A stretch of DNA of 64,000 nt from Mesorhizobium sp. M1D.F.Ca.ET.043.01.1.1 (GTDB taxonomy: Bacteria > Pseudomonadota > Alphaproteobacteria > Rhizobiales > Rhizobiaceae). Shown in pieces: positions 8,149-17,073 of the stretch; the stretch's first letter is position 1, and each line of letters begins with the position of its first letter. Under the pieces are notes generated by a model that did not search any database, was not told the DNA's origin, and saw only the letters and a program-made list of their open reading frames with translations. Position numbers and translations under genes: made by a program. Location: positions 6,647,001 to 6,711,000 of the forward strand of contig NZ_CP034444.1 of the NCBI RefSeq assembly GCF_003952385.1. Direction: 5' to 3'.

Positions 8149-8865
8149 TCAACGTTTGTGGCTGGCCAACTCGCCGAGAAGCTTGGTCATCTCGTCGTCG
8201 AGCGAAGGTTTTGCCGCCGGCTTGCTGATCGCCGGTTTGGGATGCGACTCCTCCAGCGATGCCTCGAGTTCGTTCATCAGCGTATCGTCGATCGAGTCGT
8301 TGGAGGGCGGTGGCGGGGCGTGTCGGACACTGCCATTCGGCGTTCCATAGGCAGGGAGCGGCATGACTTTCGCGGTCGGCTGACTGGGGGCGACCGGCTT
8401 GGGCGCGGAGGTCACCGTGCGCGGCCGCGCCGTGGGCTCTGTGACCGGAGCAGGCGCAGGCGCCGGAGATTGCCTTGCCGGCGCCGGCGCGGGCTGCGGC
8501 GCCCGCGGGCGCGGCGTGGCGGCCTGCTGCTGGCCGCTGTCGCCGGTCAGCGCCGGGCGGCGGGGCGCCACCAGCCTGATGTCGCGTTCGACCACGACGT
8601 CCGTCGGGCCGCCGATAAGGATCAGGTGTTCGATATCGTCGCGTCGCACCAGCACCAGGCGGCGGTGGCTGTCGACGGCGGTGGCGTCCATGACGGCGAG
8701 CCGCGTCTTGCGGTTCCTGCCGCCGGCAACGAAGGTGCCGAAAGTCAGGTTGCGGACGACCTTGATGACGAGGAGGACGACGACCAGCAGGACAAGGGCT
8801 GCAAACGTCCACAGGATTGCTGCGACATAACCCGGACCCGCCACGCTATCCAGCCACTGCAGCAT
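8149..8865 (-). CDS. FliO-like single-pass membrane protein
   Basis: A 238-residue protein with one transmembrane helix near residues 13-36 (AAILWTFAALVLLVVVLLVI), then a small globular domain (RLAVMDATAVDSHRRLVLVR ... HLILIGGPTDVVVE, about residues 58-95) matching the FliO/MopB pattern of flagellar secretion components. A long Pro/Ala-rich linker and a short charged tail follow. FliO stabilises the flagellar export gate, but no flagellar genes are nearby, so the link is by domain only. The ATG at 8865 (MLQWLDS) is preferred to 8877. It is divergent from cckA. Confidence 0.7.
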   Translation of the reverse strand: MLQWLDSVAGPGYVAAILWTFAALVLLVVVLLVIKVVRNLTFGTFVAGGRNRKTRLAVMDATAVDSHRRLVLVRRDDIEHLILIGGPTDVVVERDIRLVAPRRPALTGDSGQQQAATPRPRAPQPAPAPARQSPAPAPAPVTEPTARPRTVTSAPKPVAPSQPTAKVMPLPAYGTPNGSVRHAPPPPSNDSIDDTLMNELEASLEESHPKPAISKPAAKPSLDDEMTKLLGELASHKR

Positions 8866-9075
8866 CGGTGCACCCAATCGCCTTCCTGAGGTGAGGCGAC
8901 ACTAGACCGTTGGGACTAGCGACCGCAAGTTCGCATCACGCATCGTGAACAGTTTGAAACATGATTCGTTGATTTTATCGGACATTTGCCGCCGGGGCCT
9001 TTTCCGCTACAGGAGAATGTGATTCAACCGGCCGTTCGCGGGTGTCGGGGCATCGGAATCACGAGCAGGGGGCAC

Positions 9076-11655
9076 ATGGCCAAGGAAACGCGCGGCGATT
9101 TCTATCCGGTACCGATCGTCGACCAAAACACGCGTCCGGGCGCCGTCGCAAGGCTCATCGTCTTCATCGTCGTTTTGACCGGCGCCGCGGTCGTCTTCGG
9201 GCTGTTCCGCGAGCGTCTCGGCGATCCGTTCCTGCTCGGCATGCTGGGCGTGCTCGCCATGATCGGCGTCGGCTTTCTGTTCGCGACGGCGATCGGCTTC
9301 GTGCAGATCGCCCCGCGTTCGACCGGCGACGAACTGTCCAAAGCCTTCGTCGATTCGATGTCGCAAGGTCTCCTGGTCACCGACACCAAGGGCCGCGTCA
9401 TCTACGCCAACCGGGCCTATGCCGACATGACGGGCGCCGCTTCGGCGGCGGACCTCAAGACGGTCGAGGGGCTGCTTTCCGATGTTCCCGAGGCCTCGAT
9501 GACCATCTACCGGCTGGCGTCCGGCCTGCGCGACGGCCAGCCCGGCGACGGTGAATTCCGCCTGGCGCAGTCGATCAAGCCCGGGGCCGAGCCCGGCGCG
9601 CGCTGGTATCGCACCCGGGCCCGCGCCTTCAACGTGCCGGGCCAGCGGCTGCCGATGCTTGCCTGGCAGATCGCCGACATCTCGCAGGAGCGGGCGGAGC
9701 AGGAGCGCTTCTTCCTCGACCTGCAAAAGGCGATCGACCATCTCGACCACGCGCCGGCCGGCTTCTTCTCGGCCGACCAGGAAGGCCGCGTCACCTATAT
9801 CAACGCCACGCTTGCCGAATGGCTGGGCATCGACCTTGCCAGCTTCACTCCGGGCGCGGTCACGCTGCCGGAGATCGTCGCCGGCGACGGCATGGCGCTC
9901 GTCCGCTCGGTCAAGGCGGATCCCGGCACCACGCGCAATGCCGTCATCGACCTCGATCTCACGACAATGAGCGGCCAGGCGCTGCCGGTCCGCTTCATGC
10001 ACCGCGTTTCGGCGAGCCGCGAAGGCGTGAACGGGCCGACGCGCACCATCGTTCTCAACCGCACCCAGGGCGAGGACGCTTCCGCGGACCTGCGCGCCTC
10101 GGAGGTCCGCTTCACCCGCTTCTTCAACTCGACGCCGATGGCGATTGCCGGCGTCGATCCCGGCGGGCGCATCCTGCGCACCAACGCGCCGTTCCTGTCG
10201 CTGTTTTCGTCCGTCGTCGACCGCGACGCGGTCGACCGGCGCGTGCGCTTCGAGACCGTCGTGCATGAGCGCGACCGGTCGGCCTTCGCCGCCGCCTTCG
10301 AAAGGGCGCGGCAGCGGCAGGCCAATATCGAGCCGATCGACTCGCTGCTGCCCGGCAATGAGGAGCGCCACATCCGCTTCTACGTCAACGCGGTCGCGGA
10401 CGGCGCCGGCGGCGAGGGAGTGGAGGAGTCGGCCATCGTCTACGCCGTCGAGACCACCGAGCAGAAGGCGCTCGAGGGCCAGATGGCGCAGAGCCAGAAG
10501 ATGCAGGCGGTCGGCCAGCTCGCGGGCGGCATCGCGCACGACTTCAACAACGTGCTCACCGCCATCATCATGGCGTCGGACCTTCTGCTCACCAACCACC
10601 GGCCGTCGGACCCGTCCTTCCCCGACATCATGAACATCAAGCAGAACGCCAACCGCGCGGCGTCGCTGGTTCGGCAATTGCTCGCCTTCTCGCGCAAGCA
10701 GACGCTGCGGCCGGAAGTGCTCAACCTGACCGATGTGCTCGCCGATCTGCGGATGCTGCTTGCCCGCCTGGTCGGCAACGACATCAGGCTGAAGATCGAC
10801 CACGGCCGCGATCTGTGGCCGGTCAAGGTCGACATCGGCCAGTTCGAGCAGGTGGTGGTCAATCTCGCCGTCAACGCGCGCGACGCGATGCCCGCCGGCG
10901 GCGACCTTACCGTGCGCACCCGCAACGTCGCCACGGAGGAGTGCAAGTCCTTCGCCTATCGCGAGCTTGCGCCGGCCGACTATGTGCTGGTCGAGGTCGA
11001 GGACACCGGCAGCGGCATCGCGCCGGACGTGCTGAAGAAGATCTTCGAGCCCTTCTTCACCACCAAGGAGGTCGGCAAGGGTACAGGCCTTGGCCTCTCG
11101 ATGGTCTATGGCATCATCAAGCAGACGGGCGGCTTCATCTATTGCGATTCCGAAGTCGGCAAGGGAACGGTGTTCCGCATCTTCCTGCCGCGCCATGTCG
11201 CGGAGGCAAAGAAGGTTGTCGAGGCAGGCGAGACGGCAGCGGCTTCGGTGCCCGCCAAGCCGGTCGACAACGCAAAAGACCTGTCCGGCTCCGCAACAGT
11301 GCTTCTGGTCGAGGACGAGGATGCCGTTCGCATGGGTGGCGTCAGGGCGTTGACCTCGCGCGGCTACACGGTGCACGAAGCGTCTTCCGGGGTCGAGGCG
11401 CTGGAGGTCTTCGAGGCCCTCGGCGGCAAGGTCGACATCGTCGTGTCCGACGTGGTGATGCCCGAGATGGACGGCCCGACGCTGCTCGGCGAGCTGCGCA
11501 AGCGGCAGTCGGACATCAAGTTCGTCTTCGTTTCCGGCTATGCCGAGGACGCGTTCGCCAAAAACCTGCCGGCCGACGCGCATTTCGGCTTCCTGCCCAA
11601 GCCCTTCTCGCTCAAGCAGCTGGCGACGATCGTCAAGGACGTGCTGGAATCCTAA
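9076..11655 (+). CDS. cckA: Cell-cycle hybrid histidine kinase CckA
   Basis: Hybrid kinase/phosphatase of 859 residues that phosphorylates CtrA and CpdR through ChpT in alphaproteobacterial cell-cycle control. Order: two transmembrane helices (about 26-44 and 53-75), PAS-like sensor regions to about residue 470, a HisKA domain with phospho-accepting His488 in GGIAHDFNN, an HATPase domain (N box [12 protein letters not shown] boxes DTGSGI and GKGTGLGLS), and a receiver domain with Asp792 in [12 protein letters not shown]. The ATG at 9076 is preceded by AGGGGG; an earlier in-frame codon at 8986 would add 30 non-conserved residues. Monocistronic; the 198-base gap upstream (8878-9075) shows no operator I can name. 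Confidence 0.95.
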   Translation: MAKETRGDFYPVPIVDQNTRPGAVARLIVFIVVLTGAAVVFGLFRERLGDPFLLGMLGVLAMIGVGFLFATAIGFVQIAPRSTGDELSKAFVDSMSQGLLVTDTKGRVIYANRAYADMTGAASAADLKTVEGLLSDVPEASMTIYRLASGLRDGQPGDGEFRLAQSIKPGAEPGARWYRTRARAFNVPGQRLPMLAWQIADISQERAEQERFFLDLQKAIDHLDHAPAGFFSADQEGRVTYINATLAEWLGIDLASFTPGAVTLPEIVAGDGMALVRSVKADPGTTRNAVIDLDLTTMSGQALPVRFMHRVSASREGVNGPTRTIVLNRTQGEDASADLRASEVRFTRFFNSTPMAIAGVDPGGRILRTNAPFLSLFSSVVDRDAVDRRVRFETVVHERDRSAFAAAFERARQRQANIEPIDSLLPGNEERHIRFYVNAVADGAGGEGVEESAIVYAVETTEQKALEGQMAQSQKMQAVGQLAGGIAHDFNNVLTAIIMASDLLLTNHRPSDPSFPDIMNIKQNANRAASLVRQLLAFSRKQTLRPEVLNLTDVLADLRMLLARLVGNDIRLKIDHGRDLWPVKVDIGQFEQVVVNLAVNARDAMPAGGDLTVRTRNVATEECKSFAYRELAPADYVLVEVEDTGSGIAPDVLKKIFEPFFTTKEVGKGTGLGLSMVYGIIKQTGGFIYCDSEVGKGTVFRIFLPRHVAEAKKVVEAGETAAASVPAKPVDNAKDLSGSATVLLVEDEDAVRMGGVRALTSRGYTVHEASSGVEALEVFEALGGKVDIVVSDVVMPEMDGPTLLGELRKRQSDIKFVFVSGYAEDAFAKNLPADAHFGFLPKPFSLKQLATIVKDVLES

Positions 11656-11731
11656 AACAGCTATCGCTTGCACATTGCTGCGACCCTGCCATGATGGAGA
11701 TCGATGGGTCCGATCATGGGGGTGATAGCGC

Positions 11732-12439
11732 GTGACGCCGCACATCGAGGCGGGCAGGGGAGACTACGCCGAAACGGTGCTGCTGCCGGGTGATCCCGAG
11801 CGCGCTGAATGGATGGCGGAAACTTTTCTCGAGGCGCCGCGCTGCGTCAATCGCCGCCGTGGCGCGCTTGGATTCACCGGCCGGTTCCGCGGCAAGCCGG
11901 TCAGCATCCATGCGACCGGAATCGGTGTCTCGTCCTTCCTGATCTATGCCCATGAGCTGCTGGATTATCACGGCGTGAGGACGCTGATCCGCACCGGAAC
12001 ATGTGGCGGGCTGTCGGAGAGCGTTCCGCTGCGGGGCCTGGTCATTTCCAGTGCCGTACGCGCCGAAGGGGCCATCAGCGGGCAGGTGTTCGGACTTTAC
12101 CAGCCGGCGGGGCCCGATGAGGCGCTTCACGCGCTGGCGCTGCGGCGGGCCGCTGATCTCGGCATCGCCTGCAGCGCCGGGCTCACGGTCTGCAGCGACG
12201 TCTTCCATCATCCCGATGGCCGTGCCCGGTTCGACGAGCCCAGGGCGCTCGGCGCGCTGGCAGTCGATATGGAGACCAGCGCGCTCTACCGCATCTCGGC
12301 GCGGTTCGGTGCGCGCGCCTTGTCGCTGCTGACGGTGGTCGACCACGTCGCCACGGGCGAGCAGACCGATTATTCCGAACGCCAGGCGCTGTTCACCGAC
12401 ATGACGCGCCTGGCGCTCGAAGTGGCGGTTGAGAGCTAG
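11732..12439 (+). CDS. deoD: Purine nucleoside phosphorylase, DeoD type
   Basis: Cytoplasmic phosphorylase of 235 residues that cleaves purine (deoxy)ribonucleosides with phosphate to free base and (deoxy)ribose-1-phosphate. The N-terminus TPHIEAGRGDYAETVLLPGD is the DeoD signature, with the phosphate-binding GTGTCG-like segment RTGTCGGL and the nucleoside-binding VDMETSALY at about residue 178. Translation starts at GTG 11732, since the conserved MTPHI begins there. Length equals E. coli DeoD (239). Its stop overlaps by four bases the end of a converging, frameshifted ORF. The exact nucleoside preference cannot be read from sequence. Confidence 0.9.
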   Translation: MTPHIEAGRGDYAETVLLPGDPERAEWMAETFLEAPRCVNRRRGALGFTGRFRGKPVSIHATGIGVSSFLIYAHELLDYHGVRTLIRTGTCGGLSESVPLRGLVISSAVRAEGAISGQVFGLYQPAGPDEALHALALRRAADLGIACSAGLTVCSDVFHHPDGRARFDEPRALGALAVDMETSALYRISARFGARALSLLTVVDHVATGEQTDYSERQALFTDMTRLALEVAVES

Positions 12440-12737
12440 GCTGCCACCTGTTTCAGTGCCGCCTGTTCTTGCGCCGCCGGCCGGTGGCCGCGCAGATAGA
12501 GCGCGCAGGTCGTGCGAAGCATCGAAACGAAATTGGCGATCTGGCCGTTGATCTCGATCGCCTCGTCACAGAGGGTCGAGATGAATTTGGGTGTCGTCAG
12601 GCCCTGGCTTTCGGCGATCTCGTCTCTGACGGCGGCCAGTTCACCACCGGCGGCGCCAAAAACCCGACACTGACGATCGTGTCGCCGGCCATGCGCCGGG
12701 CCGACTGCATAGCCGCCCAGATATCGGCGAAAGGCAT
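12436..12737 (-). pseudogene. Frameshifted small ORF of unknown function, abutting a repeat
   Basis: Read leftward, the ATG at 12735-12737 gives MPFADIWAAMQSARRMAGDT, then runs into a premature stop. Another frame carries a coherent continuation (ELAAVRDEIAESQGL ... IEINGQIANFVSMLRTTCAL) to a stop at 12436-12438. Joining them needs one extra base near the CCAAAAACCC run (12656-12665), so either a one-base deletion inactivated the gene or the assembly dropped a base. The ATG is flush against the 105-bp repeat, so the original 5' end may also have been replaced. The forward reading of this stretch looks non-coding. I do not recognise the family. Confidence 0.45.
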
Positions 12738-12842
12738 CTAGTGCGTTTCACCGTTTCACGGAAACGGCGAAACGCCCTATCTCCTTGTTTTTACGCAATT
12801 CCGGACGGAAAACCGCTCACACTTTTCCTGGAATTGCTCTAG
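12738..12842. repeat. 105-bp interspersed repeat, copy 1
   Basis: Identical over its full 105 bases to 32829-32933, same orientation. It begins and ends with CTAG. Inside are two hairpins: CGTTTCACCGTTT against AAACGGCGAAACG (12 of 13 paired) and CAATTCC against GGAATTG near the right end. It encodes nothing convincing. It resembles a REP/MITE-like rhizobial intergenic element. Confidence 0.85.
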
Positions 12843-12918
12843 TTCCACCTTCCGGCTGCCTGCTGGCGCGGAAACTCGATCAGGTTCCGCGCCTTGTTTA
12901 TGCAGGCGCGCGGTCGCC

Positions 12919-14832
12919 TCAGGCACCGACCGGCTGGCCGTCCTTGCGGCGGATGGCGACGACCGACGGGCGCGGCGGCTGGCCGTCCTTGAAGTCGGGC
13001 CACAGCGTCTGCACCTTATCGAGCGTCTCGGCGTCCTCGGCCGGATGCTGGACCGACAGGAACAGCGTCGTGCCGTCGGGCGTGAAGCAGGGGCCGGTCG
13101 CCTCGGCGCCGTGCGGGCAGGTAAACAGCAACTTCGGCAAGCCGCGCGCCGCACCCTCGGTGTCGACACCATAGATACCGTCCGGCAGGTCGAAGTCGTT
13201 GGCGCCGTCGGTCGCAACCCACAACCGGCCGGCCGGATCGAAGGCGATGTTGTCGGGGCAGACGAACCAGCTGTTGTCCGAGGTGTCGGGATGGAAGGTC
13301 GCGCCGACCTTGGCGTCCTTGGGATTGCCGCAGAGCACGAACAGGTCCCAGGCATATTTGTCGGCGGTATGGTCGGCGTCGGCGCCGCGGCCGCCGGGCG
13401 GGATCAGTTCGACGATGTGGCCCCAGAGGTTTTCCGGCCGCGTGTTGGCCGGGTTCACCTTGGATTCGTCGCGCTTCTTGTTCTTGGTCATGACGGCATA
13501 GACGCGGCCGGTGACCGGGTTGGTTTCAATATCTTCCGGCCGGTCCATCGGCGTCGCGCCGAGGGCGTCGGCGGCAAGGCGGGTCTTCAGCAGCACCTCG
13601 GCCTGGTCCGCAAAACCGTTCTCGGCGGTGAGCTTGCCCTGGCCGTGCACCAGCGGCAGCCACGTCATCGAGCCGTCGGCATCGAACCGCGCCACCGAGA
13701 GCACGCCGTCGTCGAGGAGGTCCTTGCCGGAAGCCGGGTTCGCCGCGTCGTAGGGCTTGGCCGAGACGAAGCGGTACATGTATTCGAAATAGTCGTCGTC
13801 GCCCATGTAGACGACGATGCGGCCGTCCTTGTTGCGCACGACCGTCGAGGCTTCATGCGACATGCGGCCGAGCGCGGTGCGCTTCACCGGCTTCGACTGC
13901 GGATCGTACGGGTTGATCTCGACCACCCAGTCGAAGCGGTTGGTTTCGTTGGGCTCCTTGTCGATGTTGAAGCGGTCGTGGAAGCGGCCGCGGCCGTAGA
14001 CGTCGGAGCCGTCAAAGCCGTAGCGGTCGAGGATATCGGCGGTCGGCGCCTCCTTCGGGTCGCCGCCGAAGAGGTCTGAAACGCCTTCCTCGCATGTCAG
14101 CACGGTGCCCCAGGGGGTAACGCCGCCGCTGCAATTGTAGCTGGTGCCGAGGACCTTCAGGCCGGTCGCATCGGCGGAGGTCCGCATGAGGGCATGGCCG
14201 GCGGCCGGGCCGGAGACGGTCATCTCGGTGTTGGCTGTGATGCGGCGGTTGAGCGGGCTGTTCTCGATGGTCTGCCACTTGCCGTCCTTCAGCATCACCT
14301 CGACGATCGAATGGCCCATGGCGGCGAGGCCGAGATCGACCTGTTCCCTAGTCATTGCCTTGCCGGCGTCGTCCTCGGTCATCCCCGGGAACATCACGTT
14401 CGGTGAAATGTACTCGTTGTTGACGCAGAGCAGGCCATGGTCGGAGTTCACCTCACCCTTGGGCAGCGGCATGAAGGCGATGTAGTCGCAATTGTAGCCA
14501 AAACGCTTTTCCTGCTCGTCGGCGGCGACCTTGTTGCCGTCGAAGTCGGCCAGGCCCGCCGCAAGCGGATCGCCCCAACGGGCGACGATGGTGGTCTCAT
14601 AACCTTCGGCCGCTGCGTGCGTCTTGTCATAGACCCGCTTCAGCTCGGGAAAACCAAGGGTGGATTGAGCGGCGGCGGCATGTGTTTCGCCGGCAAACAA
14701 GGAGCCGACGAAGCTGCCGCCTGCGATCAGCGCGCCGGAGGTGAGGCCGCCTTTCAGCATGTTGCGGCGCGAGACGCGCGCGGCAATGACGTCGCGGATA
14801 ACAGGGGAGGGTGAAGACGGAGAATTGGCCAT
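12919..14832 (-). CDS. phoX: PhoX-family alkaline phosphatase, Tat-exported
   Basis: A 637-residue periplasmic phosphatase (DUF839/PhoX) that releases phosphate from organic esters using Ca/Fe cofactors. A Tat signal is visible: VSRRNMLKGG at residues 20-29, then a hydrophobic Gly/Ala segment and a likely cleavage after THA (about residue 53). Family landmarks include NCSGGVTPWGTVLTCEE, VEINPYDPQSKPVKRTALGR, and VYMGDD, all on the PhoX propeller. Length is usual for large PhoX. A candidate PHO box lies upstream, so induction by phosphate limitation through PhoB is likely. It is transcribed alone. Confidence 0.92.
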   Translation of the reverse strand: MANSPSSPSPVIRDVIAARVSRRNMLKGGLTSGALIAGGSFVGSLFAGETHAAAAQSTLGFPELKRVYDKTHAAAEGYETTIVARWGDPLAAGLADFDGNKVAADEQEKRFGYNCDYIAFMPLPKGEVNSDHGLLCVNNEYISPNVMFPGMTEDDAGKAMTREQVDLGLAAMGHSIVEVMLKDGKWQTIENSPLNRRITANTEMTVSGPAAGHALMRTSADATGLKVLGTSYNCSGGVTPWGTVLTCEEGVSDLFGGDPKEAPTADILDRYGFDGSDVYGRGRFHDRFNIDKEPNETNRFDWVVEINPYDPQSKPVKRTALGRMSHEASTVVRNKDGRIVVYMGDDDYFEYMYRFVSAKPYDAANPASGKDLLDDGVLSVARFDADGSMTWLPLVHGQGKLTAENGFADQAEVLLKTRLAADALGATPMDRPEDIETNPVTGRVYAVMTKNKKRDESKVNPANTRPENLWGHIVELIPPGGRGADADHTADKYAWDLFVLCGNPKDAKVGATFHPDTSDNSWFVCPDNIAFDPAGRLWVATDGANDFDLPDGIYGVDTEGAARGLPKLLFTCPHGAEATGPCFTPDGTTLFLSVQHPAEDAETLDKVQTLWPDFKDGQPPRPSVVAIRRKDGQPVGA

Positions 14833-14886
14833 CGTGTCTGCCTCTCAAGGTGGATGTTGACGACAGGCGCTGCCTAAGCCGCTTCG

Positions 14887-14904
14887 GCAACAGCCGCATG
14901 ACAT
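14887..14904 (-). promoter_or_regulatory. Candidate PHO box upstream of phoX
   Basis: On the minus strand the 18 bases read ATGTCATGCGGCTGTTGC. This is a 7-4-7 layout close to the PhoB box (CTGTCAT, 4-base spacer, CTGTCAT): the first half matches 6 of 7, the second 4 of 7. It sits 55 bases upstream of the phoX start. Inference from pattern and target gene. Confidence 0.4.
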
Positions 14905-14943
14905 GAGAGAGCGTGTTGCGATGGAGAAGCGGGCGGGCCGCCG

Positions 14944-15330
14944 CTATCCCTTAGTGCAGGTCGACGCCGTGAAGGCGCCGTCGGGCTGCTTCATGATGAT
15001 GTCGAAGGACGGGCTGCCCGGGCCGTCGAGCGTCGCCTGCGTCATCGAGATCGAGTTGCCGCCGCTGGTGTAGCCGCCGAGCGGTCCGAGCCAGCTGATC
15101 TCGCCATTGGGATTCATCTGGTAGTTGTAGGTTGCCGCGGTGCCGAAGGTCACCGGGCCGCTATAGACATTGCCCTTGATGGTGATGTCGCCGAGATTGA
15201 AGAACAGGCCGAGCAGGTAGACCTCGCAGTGATAGGTCCCGTCGGGCAGCCTGCCGTCGGTGAAGTCGGCGCGGGCGCTGCCGGCGGCGGAGACGAGAAG
15301 CAGGAAGCTCAGGATGATGCGTAAGGCCAT
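14944..15330 (-). CDS. Small secreted hypothetical protein
   Basis: A 128-residue protein with a clear signal peptide (MALRIILSFLLLVSAAGSARA, cleavage likely after ARA at residue 21). The mature part begins DFTDGRLPDGTYHCEVYLLG and is beta-rich, ending QPDGAFTASTCTKG; its two cysteines probably form a disulfide in the periplasm. No catalytic motif is seen. It lies upstream of phoX on the same strand but separated by about 110 bases holding a candidate PHO box, so it is probably its own unit. I do not recognise the family. Confidence 0.7.
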   Translation of the reverse strand: MALRIILSFLLLVSAAGSARADFTDGRLPDGTYHCEVYLLGLFFNLGDITIKGNVYSGPVTFGTAATYNYQMNPNGEISWLGPLGGYTSGGNSISMTQATLDGPGSPSFDIIMKQPDGAFTASTCTKG

Positions 15331-15576
15331 GACGTCGCTCGTTTGCGCGGCGACCTTGCCCCATTTTGCCGCCGTCTCGCAACCCGTTCGCGGATTGCGG
15401 CATCGTAGCTGAGATTAAAGTTTAGGCATTTTTACCATTTGGGCAAAATTTAGGCAGTCGTGCGCAAAGTTTTCTCAGTCCTGATCCATCCCAGGGATCC
15501 GATACGTGCGACGGCTATCCGATAACCAACTGTAACTATTCGTCTATCGCGCCTAACCTTACCATGATCCCGCGTT

Positions 15577-15592
15577 TGGCACGTCGCTTGCA
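15577..15592 (+). promoter_or_regulatory. Sigma-54 (RpoN) promoter of the urt operon
   Basis: TGGCAC (15577-15582), five bases, TTGCA (15588-15592) is a near-perfect -24/-12 RpoN element. The predicted start of transcription is about 15603, ahead of the chosen urtA ATG at 15637. Upstream, three TTTAGGCA-like words (15421, 15438, 15449) might be activator sites, though they do not look like a classical NtrC palindrome. Confidence 0.75.
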
Positions 15593-15636
15593 CCGCTATG
15601 TTGCGATGCAAAACAACCAGCTTGGGAGCGTGGAAC

Positions 15637-16947
15637 ATGAGGGGTAATTTCTCGACAATAACAAAAATGTTTTCGGCCGGCGTAGTCGCTGCCGGCCTGT
15701 CGATGTCGGCTCCCGCCAAGGCGGCCGACGACACGATCAAGGTCGGCATCCTCCATTCGCTGTCGGGGACGATGGCGATTTCGGAGACGACGCTGAAGGA
15801 CGTCATGCTGATGCTGATCGAGGAGCAGAACGCCAAGGGCGGCCTACTCGGCAAGAAGCTCGAGGCGGTCGTCGTCGATCCGGCGTCCAACTGGCCGCTG
15901 TTCGCCGAAAAGGCGCGCGAGCTGATCTCCAAGGACAAGGTGGCGGCGGTGTTCGGCTGCTGGACCTCGGTGTCGCGCAAGTCGGTGCTGCCGGTCTTCT
16001 CGGAGCTCGACAACATCCTGTTCTACCCGGTCCAGTATGAGGGCGAGGAAAGCGAGCGCAACGTCTTCTACACCGGCGCCGCGCCGAACCAGCAGGCCAT
16101 TCCGGCCGTCGACTATCTGATGAGCGCCGATGGCGGCTCGGTGAAGCGCTGGGTGCTCGAAGGCACCGACTATGTCTATCCGCGCACCACCAACAAGATC
16201 CTCGAAGCCTATCTGAAATCGAAGGGCGTGCCGGCCGAGGACATCATGGTCAACTACACGCCGTTCGGCTTCTCCGACTGGCAGACCGAGGTTTCGGCGA
16301 TCAAGAAGTTCGGCTCGGCCGGCAAGAAGACCGCTGTCGTGTCGACCGTCAATGGCGACGCCAACGTGCCGTTCTACAAGGAACTCGGCAACCAGGGCAT
16401 CAAGGCCGAGGACATTCCGGTCATGGCGTTCTCGGTCGGCGAGGAAGAACTGGCCGGTCTCGACACCGGTCCGCTGGTCGGCCATCTCGCCGCCTGGAAT
16501 TACTTCGAGAGCATCGACACGCCCGAGAACAAGAAGTTCATCGACGACTGGCACAAGTTCATCAAGAACGACAAGCGCACCACCAACGACCCGATGGAAG
16601 CCCATTACATCGGCTTCAACATGTGGGTGAAGGCGGTCGAGAAGGCCGGCACCACCGATCCGGACAAGGTCATCGACGCCATGGTCGGCGTATCGGTGCC
16701 GAATCTCACCGGCGGCTATTCGACCATGATGCCGAACCATCACATCACCAAGCCGGTGCTGATCGGCGAGATCCAGGCCGACGGCCAGTTCGAGACCGTG
16801 TCGCAGACGCCGGGCCTGGTGATGGGCGACGAATGGTCCGACTACCTGCCCGACTCCAAGAACCTGATCTCGGATTGGCGCGCGCCTCTGTCCTGCGGCA
16901 ACTTCAATGTCGCCACCGGCAAGTGCGGCGGCAAGGGCACCAACTGA
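15637..16947 (+). CDS. urtA: Urea ABC transporter substrate-binding protein UrtA
   Basis: A 436-residue periplasmic receptor of the type I (branched-chain amino acid-like) binding proteins that delivers urea or short amides to UrtBC. A signal peptide (MRGNFSTITKMFSAGVVAAG ... APAKA) precedes the mature start DDTIKVGILHSLSGTMAISE, the UrtA signature. Further family stretches are VFGCWTSVSRKSVLPV, YPVQYEGEE and NGDANVPFYKE. The ATG at 15637 is preferred over 15598 because it starts at the signal peptide and because the sigma-54 start site is predicted near 15603. First gene of urtABCDE. No urease genes are visible in the window. Confidence 0.94.
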   Translation: MRGNFSTITKMFSAGVVAAGLSMSAPAKAADDTIKVGILHSLSGTMAISETTLKDVMLMLIEEQNAKGGLLGKKLEAVVVDPASNWPLFAEKARELISKDKVAAVFGCWTSVSRKSVLPVFSELDNILFYPVQYEGEESERNVFYTGAAPNQQAIPAVDYLMSADGGSVKRWVLEGTDYVYPRTTNKILEAYLKSKGVPAEDIMVNYTPFGFSDWQTEVSAIKKFGSAGKKTAVVSTVNGDANVPFYKELGNQGIKAEDIPVMAFSVGEEELAGLDTGPLVGHLAAWNYFESIDTPENKKFIDDWHKFIKNDKRTTNDPMEAHYIGFNMWVKAVEKAGTTDPDKVIDAMVGVSVPNLTGGYSTMMPNHHITKPVLIGEIQADGQFETVSQTPGLVMGDEWSDYLPDSKNLISDWRAPLSCGNFNVATGKCGGKGTN

Positions 16948-16983
16948 TCCCGGTCCGGACTTGGTCCGTGACCCCAGGTCTGT

Positions 16984-17046
16984 CGGATCGCGGAGTGGCC
17001 CCACGATCCGAGACCGCAGCCCGGGCGGCCTTTCGGTCCGCCCGGG
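16984..17046 (+). other. Two hairpins between urtA and urtB
   Basis: CGGATCG (16984-16990) pairs with CGATCCG (17004-17010), and CCCGGGCGG (17020-17028) pairs with CCGCCCGGG (17038-17046), both perfectly. Neither is followed by a T-run, so they look like intercistronic stabilising or processing structures protecting the 3' end of the binding-protein message rather than terminators. Confidence 0.55.
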
Positions 17047-17073
17047 TGAAAGCCTCGAACCCCTGGAAGCCGC

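Noticed and set aside
9007..11745. 912-residue minus-strand frame opposite cckA
   Set aside because: The reverse of a well-conserved kinase gene; long open antisense frames are expected at this GC content.
12469..12741. Forward 90-residue frame downstream of deoD
   Set aside because: The opposite strand carries a more coherent (though frameshifted) protein, and the forward reading looks like its shadow.
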